From assembly GCA_964017195.1 (NCBI GenBank), contig OZ024897.1:32893536-32957535 (forward strand): a stretch of 64,000 nt of DNA, given 5' to 3'. This DNA comes from Siderastrea radians (taxonomy: Eukaryota; Cnidaria; Anthozoa; Scleractinia; Rhizangiidae). Positions 27,295 through 36,235 of this stretch are shown in pieces; the first letter of the stretch is position 1; every line of letters starts with the position of its first letter. The notes below the pieces were generated by a model that was given only the letters and a program-made list of their open reading frames with translations, was not told the DNA's origin and did no database searches. Both the position numbers and the translations under genes were made by a program.

Positions 27295-27552
27295 TTCAAA
27301 TACAAGTTCATCTGATATTACATGACAATCTGATGACTCATCGGGAAAGTCCCATTTCATCATAAACTTCCTGTTTTCACCAGACATGTCCAGACTTGTT
27401 TCTGAGAAAAACTTCCTGCTTTTCCGAGAATTATAAACTTCCTGTGGTGTGGAATCACGTGATTGAATAATGCGTTGGATGCATCATGAGATACAACATA
27501 TAGTATCCAAATCCAATCAATTCAGCCCATGTAATAAAATACATATAGTTTC

Positions 27553-27795
27553 CCATAAAATGGAACCAGCATCGCAAAAAGAAACTTCCCCTCTTGATCG
27601 CTTTGCGATCAATTCACTGCCTCACAAAAGCTCCGCTTTTGTTCCCCAATGCTTAAAAAATGGATCTTGTATATAGTTATCCATAAAATGGAACCAGCAT
27701 CGCAAAAAGAAACTTCCCCTCTTGATCGCTAAAGCGATCAATTCACTGCCTCACAAAAGCTCCGCTTTTGTTCCCCAATGCTTAAAAAATGGATC
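27553..27795. repeat. Two tandem copies of subterminal repeat
   Basis: Copies at about 27553-27666 and 27681-27795 begin CCATAAAATGGAACCAGC and end near AAAAAATGGATC. Both are the reverse complement of 9625-9743 at the left end. Each contains the palindromes around GATCGC and ACAAAAGCTCCGCTTTTGT. Confidence 0.88.
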
Positions 27796-27837
27796 ACGTG
27801 ATTTAGCCATGTGATAAAAAAAAACATATAGATTAAT

Positions 27838-28127
27838 AAAAATGGATCTAATATAACGGAAGCCATATAGCCTTTGCGCCCTACGCCATAACTCTCTTCG
27901 AGAGTTATGGCTACCCACAAAGGCTTGTAGGAGTCTCGCTCGTGACTTCGTCACGACTTCCCGAGCCTGCTCGACTCCTAACCAACTTGTGGTTGCTAAA
28001 AAATGGATCTGATATAACGGAAGCCATATAGCCTTTATGGGAACACCATGACTCTCTTTGAGAGTCATGGTTACCCACAAAGGCTTGGAAGACTCACGAC
28101 TCCAAACCAACTTGTGGTTGCCATTAT
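27838..28127. repeat. Two copies of palindrome-bearing right subterminal unit
   Basis: Two units of about 125-160 bp, each starting AATGGATCT.ATATAACGGA and ending ACCAACTTGTGGTTG. Each encloses a hairpin, ACTCTCTTCGAGAGT or ACTCTCTTTGAGAGT. The first also has CGTGACTTCGTCACG. The left end has a related arrangement around 9431-9560. Confidence 0.8.
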
Positions 28128-28204
28128 AGTAGTTATAGAGTTGGCGTTGTTCAAGACCAGTTTTGCTTCAAAACTGGTCTCGAACCGCCAACTCTATAAC
28201 TACT
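28128..28204. repeat. Right terminal inverted repeat, itself a hairpin
   Basis: Inverted copy of 9335-9409. It has the same 19-bp outer stem and 10-bp inner stem, with a longer loop (GCTTC). Confidence 0.92.
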
Positions 28205-28210
28205 GAGTAG
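28205..28210. repeat. Right target-site duplication GAGTAG
   Basis: Identical to 9329-9334 and directly abuts the end of the inverted repeat. Confidence 0.93.
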
Positions 28211-28234
28211 CCCCCCTCCCCCCCCGGGCCGTGA

Positions 28235-28407
28235 CTTTCCGTGCACCGATCGGATGTTCTAACCACTGAGTTACTAGGAGACCCGTGGAGGGGTAACACA
28301 TGGCGTCCTGCATATTGCTAGCCACAAAGGAAAAGTCTGAGCTTCCGACGAGAGTTGAACTCGTGAACTTACGCACACCGATCTAACTACTAAGCTACAG
28401 GCAGGAG
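28235..28407 (-). repeat. tRNA-derived SINE fragments
   Basis: On the minus strand two tRNA-like pieces are seen. One, about 28238-28300, has an A-box-like TAACTCAGTGGTTAGAACAT. The other, about 28340-28407, has TAGCTTAGTAGTTAGA and a B-box-like GAGTTCAACTC. Both are diverged. A C-rich run (28211-28226) separates them from the Polinton end. Confidence 0.55.
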
Positions 28408-29014
28408 ATTTTTGAACTGCGGCGAGCCTCGTATTCCTGATACTTGGTTCGTCAGGGTAAACCGTGCCAAAACTGTTCGAGTTAAGGGAAGGGCTAATAC
28501 TGTGAAAGAAAGAAGTGGGTGTACAACCAGCTGAAATTGGTCGGTGTGATTCTTCTGTATATTTGTTTTCTTCAATTCAAAAGCATGTAACTGTAGAATG
28601 AGCGGGGAAAGATCATCGTGTGCGGCGTTGTTGGAAAAACGATGATCGTTATTATACAATGTATTATTTTCTGCTTTTAGGCGGCAAGCATCCGAGAGAT
28701 CAGGACCTTAAATATGAACCGTTAATAAAAACCAGCACCAAGTTGTTCTGTCTGATGGCTTCTGTGGCTGGAGCGGGGCTGCTAACTGAGTTCTTTTTAT
28801 CAACTACCGCTTTAGAGATAACAGGTCAGTGAAAATAACATAGGCTGGGTTACATCTCCTCCACCTCCTCCTCAGGCTATCGCTTCCCTCGCAGTCGGAG
28901 CGTGAAGAGCGTGTAAAGTGCTGGGAAGGGGGACCTGTCGGATCAATCTATGGTGCCAGAATGTGACATCATAAATTTGCATTAAGGGTGAGTGTCAGAA
29001 GGGAAAGGCAATTA

Positions 29015-29017
29015 GTC

Positions 29018-29049
<32 letters not shown>

Positions 29050-29050
29050 C
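29015..29050. repeat. (CAA)n microsatellite
   Basis: About eleven CAA units in an intron of the receptor pseudogene. Confidence 0.9.
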
Positions 29051-29272
29051 CTTTTCGAGACCAACCCCCCTATTCCCTTTTTGGCCTAGAAGGGCAGGGT
29101 GTGAGCTAGCCTAAGGGTTACATGGTTGTCATGTTTTTAAAAACAGTTTTCACGTTCTCTTTAGTATCATCCGACAATCATCTCCAAGACTCAATAATGT
29201 AATTGTGATCGGCTGTAGGCTGGCTTATTGCTGTGTGTTTATGTACGGCGCGGTGGCTTTTGTTGAGTCACC

Positions 29273-29743
29273 TGGTACACACAGTGTTATCTGTAAGGTA
29301 TGTTCGCTCTCACGAGAAAACTTGTCTTTTCCTTATACACCAAATTGAAAAACCGTTGTCCGGTAAAAAGCATAAATCATTGATAATGCGACCCAGTGGT
29401 GCTCTGGGAAGCGTGAAAACATGCCTCTATCCTTAGACACGTACACATTATAATAACACAGCATGCCTCAATTTATTCCTGAAGTTAACCTGGAATTAAA
29501 TATAAAAAAACGAAACCCAGTAACTAGGTTGCACCTGCAATCTTCCCAGAGTTCCATTGTGTCACATTGTCCATCGTTCAGATTTTTTTCACCCGACAAC
29601 GTTTCTTTCACACTGGTGTATACACACAGTGTTATCAGGAAGGTATATGTTCGCTCATTTTCGCTTGTGAGGTATGTTCGCTCATGTGCATATACAAACA
29701 GTGTTGTCTGTAAGGTATGTTCGCTCTCACGAGATACTTGCCT
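29273..29743. repeat. Dispersed copies of an exon-intron junction
   Basis: The end of the TM2 exon and its donor (ACACAGTGTTATCTGTAAGG then TATGTTCGCTC) recur at about 29615-29685 and 29688-29743 in the following intron, slightly diverged. Confidence 0.75.
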
Positions 29744-30959
29744 TATATAGATACGTAAAACAATGACCGCAATTTGGATTGAAATTATGCTTCGATATAA
29801 ACTTCTGAACATCAGCCATGGTTACTCAGACCGTGACACTATGCCGGGGTGACTGCGATTAGTTTACCGTGGTAACATGGGTACTCAGTCGGTCATAATT
29901 TGATTTCTAGCAAAGGACTAAAAGTTGCCATTTTCTTTCCGTTAAAAGCCTTTGGCGGTCGAAATTTAAAATGTTGGCTTGCCGAATAAGCCTGTAAGGA
30001 GACATTAAGTGACGCCATGGTTGAAACGTTTACACGATTACACGATTTTATCTGTCGGCGCTTTACTGATCAAAAGCATCTATTGCACGATGGTAATTTT
30101 ACCTTGGGGAAGAGCGTTCACACGCAATTATACTTCTATAGCAGAAAAAGCCTTTTTGCTTGGTATAACCGACAAGGCTTGGTGTAAGTGCTTCGGGAGT
30201 AACCCACCTTGTTAGAGACCTTGCGCAACTTGCGCAACGTCGCCGGCATACGCGAACGGAAAGGCAACCCAAAATTCTTTGAATTACTTCGCGAATATTC
30301 CAAGACGTTCACCTTAGTTTCAGTTGCAATGTGGCTGAGCTACCCAAAACCTGAATTCGTTGAGACGTCTTCCAAGTTGTGAAAGAGAAAGGAAACTTCA
30401 TCATCGCGTCATCCATGAACCTTCGACTCTGGTCATTTCACGTTGATATTTTGCACGTGCAAAACCAATGCTCTGCTCATTAAAGCAGTTTGTTTTGTGG
30501 ATTTCTTGTAAGTTAATTGTTGCCATCGCCGTCGTGGCTGCAAAAGGTTCCTGTTATCTGGGCTCCGCTAACTGAACCGTTAAACAGGAAAACTGCGCGG
30601 CGTCCGTTCAATACTTGCACGGCTTGTTCTAGTTGCTGACGCTTTCCGACACTTTCTTACTCCTTATTCTGCACTCAGAAGCCTATTTACAGACAACGTT
30701 CACCGTAAGACCTAGTCTTGTGAAAGTTTCTCGTTCAATTCTGTGAAATGCGCGCAGTGTAACAGCATGTAATGGTTGTGTCAGTAAGGTACCTAAGAAG
30801 CTCGTTTTACTATGACAAGCGAAGCTAGGCCGTACTATGACAAGCGTCCCGTGCATACTGCTGGGATCAGCAATGTCGAAGGGTCCTGTCTGTTGATAAA
30901 TAAAGAAAAATGTTAAGTTTTAAGCTTGGCAAATAAATAAGAAAGAGGTTATATTCATT

Positions 30960-31090
30960 ATGTCACGAGCGTGGGACAAAGAGAAAATCTGAGTCCCCAG
31001 CAGGAATCGAATCCGGGGGCATTGAATCCACTGAGGCTCGTGGCAAACAAGGTAATATTTACGAGCTATAGGAAGGAGCGTGCGCATAGT
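30960..31090 (-). repeat. tRNA-derived SINE fragment
   Basis: The minus strand contains a B-box-like GGATTCGATTCCTGC followed by GGGGACTCAGATTTTCTC. This is similar to the tail after the tRNA-like sequence at 44802-44875. Confidence 0.5.
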
Positions 31091-31350
31091 CATATCTCCT
31101 TTACCTTCCTTGTGAAGCAAAAATCCACTGGTGTGTTCGTGCTACTTTTCCTCGGGCCTCTCTCGTCACGTCTTTTTTATATTAATGTTATATATACTCT
31201 TGTTTTCAGGTGAGATGGTGGATGTGTTCTTTAAGCTTCACTCTAGCATTTGGCACGATGTTTGTGAAAACATGGAGAGTTTACAAAATTTTTACAAGCA
31301 CCTTTACAAAGAGGTCAGTGAAATTGAAACTAAAACTTTTGTTACGTCCC

Positions 31351-32377
31351 CATCCTCGGAGACCCAGGGGCAGATAGTCGGGGCGAGAGGCAGATAAAAC
31401 GGGCGAAATAGGTGGAGCTGAAGCTTGGTGCGAGCGAAAGTTTACAAGACGGACTGGAACAGCCCCTGGGAGGATACCTTTAACGGACTAGTTCAAGAGC
31501 CCATTTGCGTTCTTGCTTCTGATTGAGCACAAATTTTGCGGCATTGTATTTTTTGTGTCCAATCAGCGATCAGCTTATTTCACCATTCCTTTCGTGACGT
31601 CTTATACAGAGAATACCTTTGATAAATCTCATGAACTCGAGCGTACTGAAATCACATTTTTGTCTGGCCCGTTCGATAGGCCTACCATCGAAGACAGTTT
31701 TTAATGGTAATATGCGAACCCACAAATCCGAGAAATAGAGAAATGTGGCAGGGGTAATCAAGGAAAAAGAGAACTACAAGTACAAAAATCAGATTGAGGT
31801 ATTGTGAAAAGTTCACAGTTTAAAAGCGTGCAGTTTGGAGCACACAAGAACACATGTTGTGGATTGCATGTTGTGGATTCTAAAAGTTCACACCTAAGGT
31901 GTGAACTTTTCACAATACGTCAATCTGATTTTCGTACTTGTTGTTTTCTTTTTCCTTGATTACCCCTGCCAAATTTCTCGATTTCTCGGCTTCGTAGGTT
32001 CGCATGTTACTATTAAAAACCTTCTTCAATGGTAGGCCTATCGAACGAGGGAGACAAAAAGTTGATTTCAGAATGCGCGATTGACAACTAGGTACAAGAT
32101 TTAACAAAGCTACTCTTTGTATAAGACGTCACGAAAGGAACGGTGAAATAAGCTGATCGCTGATTGGGAACAAAAAATACAATACCACAAAATTTGTGCT
32201 CAATCAGAAGCAAGAAGGCAAATGGGCTCTTGAACTAGTCCGTTAAAGGTATCCTCCCAGGGGCTGGAACAGCCCGTCTTGTAAACTTTCGCTCGCACCA
32301 GGCTTCAGCTCGCACCTGTTTCGCCCGTTTTATCTGCCTCTTGCTCCGACTATCTGCCCCTGGGTCGCCGAGGATGC
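31351..32377. mobile_element. 1.03-kb foldback transposon with 8-bp target duplication
   Basis: Almost the whole element is one long inverted repeat, with arms of about 500 bp meeting near 31870. The ends read CATCCTCGGAGACCCAGGGG and its complement. TACGTCCC flanks it at 31343-31350 and 32378-32385. An 8-bp duplication suggests hAT-type mobilisation. No transposase. It sits in the intron between the TM3 and TM4 exons. Confidence 0.85.
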
Positions 32378-32576
32378 TACGTCCCTCGTCCGTCTTTTCC
32401 ATACGGAATTAAGTTGGCAGCACACTAACTTGAAGTTTTTCTTAATGACAGTAGTGGGAAAACTCTCTTGCAATTGTATCTCAGCGATAAATAAATTGGT
32501 GAAAAGGGCATATTGTAGTTTTCCACATTCTGTTAGTTTGTCAGCTCTTGCAGAGATTAATGAAATTTCATAAGAT

Positions 32577-32660
32577 AAAGTTAGCTCAGTTGGTAAGATG
32601 TTAGACTGCTGAGCAGGAAACCCAGGTTCGCGAGGTCAGCGCCGGACCATCGCTGAGGGT
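32577..32660 (+). repeat. tRNA-derived SINE head
   Basis: GTTAGCTCAGTTGGTAAGAT gives an A box, ACTGCTGAGCAG an anticodon-arm remnant and CCCAGGTTCGCGAGG a weak B box. The arms do not fold into a full cloverleaf, so it is not a functional tRNA. Confidence 0.55.
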
Positions 32661-35347
32661 CGTCAAATAACTAAGAAAAAAGGCTTTTCCTTTGCTTTGC
32701 AAATGGTTACACATTGAAACATAAAGAAATAACCGAGGACACAACGAACTGTGTACACATAGTGCCTGCATGTGCTCGGCTCAGCAGACTTCTCAAATGG
32801 GCTGTTACGTGAATGAGACCAAACAATGTAATAAAGCTCGGAGCAAACTGAGGGTTGTCCGAAGGATGGAAATAAGGAAGAGGTAGAATTACCCGAGGAC
32901 GATAACTGTGCTGTTCAAATTGATATTTGTTTGTTTTTCTTTATTGTTTACAGCTAGGCTTTCTGCGTGATCGTCACTTGTTTGCCATTGTGTGCGGACT
33001 GGTTTGTCTAGACATCGCTTTTCTTCAGTATATGCTGGGAGTCAACAAACCCTTCTAAAAGTGGCGTGAAACATCTCAGCAAGGTCAGTAAACAACAACA
33101 ACAAAAACAAAAACTTGGCAAATAAACAAACAAGGAAATGTTGATATTCTAATGCGCGAATTCTGATGTAAGGGTGTCTTGCGCCCTCAAACTGAAACGT
33201 TCTCTGGCGATGATCCTAAACACACTCATGATCAAGCGTCTTTTTTTTTTATTTTTAAACTAAAATAGTAAAAATTTATCAGTTCAATTTAAAATCTCCT
33301 GCCTGCTGGATAAATATCAGCCCACTCCTGTGGGCGACAGGCGAGGGTATGCCACTATATACCATATACTGCATTCATTGTAGACTGTACATGATTTTTT
33401 CTTTCGTTTTTTATCAAGATATCAGTGTCAAACATGCAAATAGAATGCACGAAGCACCGATAAGCTCTCTTCAATCCGCAGTCGTAGTTCTTACGCTTGT
33501 TCCATTCCTTTTCCAGCCGCCACCTTTCGTTCAACGAATTTACGCTAAAATACATACTATGTTTAAGTCTATATATATTCATCGTGGAAATCAAAATAAA
33601 CGACTGCTAAAAAATATGGTAGAAAAGCACGCAGCTTTTGATGGGTAATGATTTTAACACTTTAGTCTTTTGCCATTCTCTTATTCTGTCGGCGAGTGCG
33701 AAGTGCCCGAAAGGCGAGGAAACTGTTGCTTGTCGCCTTGGCGTATCCCACCCTGTGACTTCTTGAATCGCGCCCAAAACCGAGTGAACTGGAAGGGAAA
33801 GCCTAAGTTCTAGGATAGATTCCATAACGCTCAGGAAAGGCAGACAACATACCATTTTGCTGTTGTGCCAGCTTTTCTGATTACAGGTTAATTTTGTTTT
33901 AAATATTGATCAGGAAATATCCCCAGATGAAAGCGAGGTACCTCAAGGGAAAGTTCTTATCTGCACCTCCGATCAAGGAAGCCTGTGGTTCACCTTTTGG
34001 GCAATATGGAAAAGTCTTCTGCTGGTTATTGGGATTTTCCTGGCTTGGGAGACAAGAAATGTGAACTATCCATCTCTGAACGACTCCAGATATATCGGAA
34101 TGAGTGTGTACAATGCAGTCATTATGACTCTTATCACGGCTTCTCTGTCTTTTGTGGTTGGACGCGGAAACATGGATACCAAGTATGCATTGTAAAGTAC
34201 AGCATTCAACGTGGTTCCTACTTTTACTGTGCTTTTTCTGTTTGAACCAAAGGTGAGTGGTAACGTACACTATGTAGTAAATGGTTTGACCCGGCAGTCT
34301 CGGTAGTCCGTCCTAGTGTGTCCGTCAGTGTGAGTGTGACATTGACTGACGCCAAGGGAGGATGAAGTAAGAGAGTGAATCCCCATGATAATTCTTTGGA
34401 ATTTACTATTATTTTGCACCCATGCTGCGAAGGTTATTTTTATCTGTTGTTCCCATGTCAACAATCTAAAATTACCCGACGTCATTCTAAGCGACCAATG
34501 AGGTGTTTTCCCTAAAATAGCGACGCAGTATGACAGAACAAAACTAGATTTCAAATAATTTTTAACGGAATAGGTCCATGTATCGCTCTCTCCCTTCATC
34601 CTCTCTTGCTGACGCCGTTTCCACGGCTAAGCAGGAGTCGTCGTACGTCAAGTTAAGTATTTAGTGTATCTTCAGTTGATAGGTATTTGACTTGACTTGA
34701 TCGAAAAACCAGTAAACAATGTTTCCAGTCTTCACACCCAATAACATTACGTCTTAGTTGGACAATTAGCTCAATAACCGGAGACATAAATGCCTTCAAC
34801 TGACGATACACTTACTACTTGACTCTAAAGATGACTGTCGGTAAGGCTGGCTTGATTTTAGTCGTCCAAGAGCAGTTCCAAACTTGCACCCGGACGATCA
34901 TTAGACAAACTCGTGAGCACAATGCAGTGGCGAGGTAAGGTCGGGCTCTTGCAGTACGGAAACCTACCCCGTTAGGTTTTCTTACCCTATTTCCTGAGAT
35001 TTTCGTCTTAGAGGCGAAAATAGAAAAAGTCATCCTCTATTTTACACTGATAAATGCACAAATGTGCGTCCATTTCCCAAGTCTAACAGAAGCCTGTGAA
35101 CAGGACCCGCAGTGGGGAATAAGGCTAGGAATAGGGAGAAAACAAGCGGAACAAGCCACTTCCCTTTCTTAATCCGCCCTCGGATCGCTGATTCGCTGAT
35201 TCAGGGTAGGGTTCCGAACTGCAGGAGCTCCACCTTACCTCGGGACAGCATTGTGCTCACGAGTCTGAGTACCCTAGGTAAAGAACAGCGATTTTCCGAG
35301 TCCGTATAAAACTGTCTGGAGTCCGTTTTTGTCTTCAATTCCAGCCG

Positions 35348-35394
35348 AACCCTAACCCTAACCCTAACCCTAACCCTAACCCTAACCCTAACCC
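35348..35394. repeat. Interstitial telomeric tract (CCCTAA)n
   Basis: 47 nt, nearly eight perfect units of the animal telomere repeat, followed by C-rich sequence. It lies in the last intron of the receptor pseudogene. Confidence 0.95.
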
Positions 35395-36099
35395 AATTCC
35401 AGCTCCTTCCTCCCCTTCCCCCCCCCCCCCAACACCCCCCGTTGTAATCCAATTAAATCAAAAAATTATTATGGAAAAATCCTTCAGTGATATTAGGTTT
35501 TTCTTTACCCAACAGATTGCCAAGCTAAGGAGAGCAATAACATTCCCAGAGCAAACACAAGGTGATGATCACGGGGCTACTCCTTTCAATAACTTCAGTT
35601 TCCATCACGAACAACATCGCAGACACGATGAATGTCCATTCTGAAAGTGTAAATGAAACAAACCAAGGTTAAAAATGCTAAGCTTTATGTAAACACAATT
35701 TAACATGAAACAAGAAAGCTGATGTTAGTCCCGTGAGTGGTCACCCAAGAACTCTGCTAACTAGAAATTGTGCAGTGTTTTGCCTCCGTGGGCGTCAACC
35801 ATTTATTAACTCAACCGGCACCACTCAATGGAAAACAACGTTTACTACAGTAAGGCAGACTGCACACACACCAATGGGAAACACTGCGCTGCGAGAGTGT
35901 AGAATGAAGATCTGTGTTACCGTCGGTTAAAAGCAAGGACGAGAGAAACTCTCTCGGAATTTAACAATTGTTTGGACGAAGTTTTAGATCAGGGTGAAGA
36001 TATGAAATTGCCATATGAACTGCAGATGAAGTAAGAAATGACGACGACCATCGAAGATAAAGATACCAACTTTGGCAGTTGAAAATAAAGAACCCCAAA

Positions 36100-36235
36100 A
36101 AATTCATACTTAAAAGGGACTCGCACATGGGCTCGTGACTTGCACCTTCGTCCCAGCGCTACCGGTGCAGCACCCTAATCAATTGTGCTATCACACCAAC
36201 TGGGAGCTGGCCATCTGAGATACTGCTGTCCCATT
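36100..36235 (-). repeat. tRNA-derived SINE fragment
   Basis: The minus strand reads CCCAGTTGGTGTGATAGCAC, an A-box-like tRNA start, and continues with GGTGCAAGTCACGAGCCC. Diverged. Confidence 0.45.

Larger units (their letters stand above)
9335..28204. mobile_element. Complete Polinton/Maverick virus-like transposon (18,870 bp)
   Basis: The element is bounded by matching palindromic terminal inverted repeats and a perfect 6-bp duplication. It carries the full Polinton core: protein-primed DNA polymerase B, retrovirus-like integrase with chromodomain, adenain-type protease, FtsK/HerA-type packaging ATPase, double jelly-roll capsid protein and penton. It also carries phospholipase A2, fibre, BRO, zinc-ribbon transcription factor and small zinc proteins. 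Polintons replicate by self-encoded protein-primed synthesis and are thought able to form virions. Nearly all large frames are open, so the insertion looks recent. Whether it is transcribed or forms particles cannot be seen here. Confidence 0.97.
28681..35644 (+). pseudogene. GABA-B receptor-like class C GPCR, 7TM half, decayed
   Basis: Six exons with mostly canonical splice sites can be read: 28681-28824 (TM1), 29165-29297 (TM2, SSPRLNNVIVIGC), 31210-31313 (TM3, LAFGTMFVKTWRVYKIF), 32954-33083 (TM4), 33887-34251 (TM5-7, FLAWETRNVNYPSLNDSRY and IGMSVYN) and 35516-35644 (C-terminus). These match metabotropic GABA-B receptors, which are Gi/o-coupled. Lesions: a frame change inside the TM1 exon near 28790, a phase break at the start of the fourth exon, an in-frame TAA in that exon after NKPF, and an in-frame TAA at 34193-34195 in TM7. 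The ligand-binding ectodomain is not seen upstream. A truncated, intron-bearing duplicate is the simplest reading. Confidence 0.8.

Noticed and set aside
35201..35452. Frame with a run of alternating Arg-Val
   Set aside because: Artifact of translating the CCCTAA telomeric tract.
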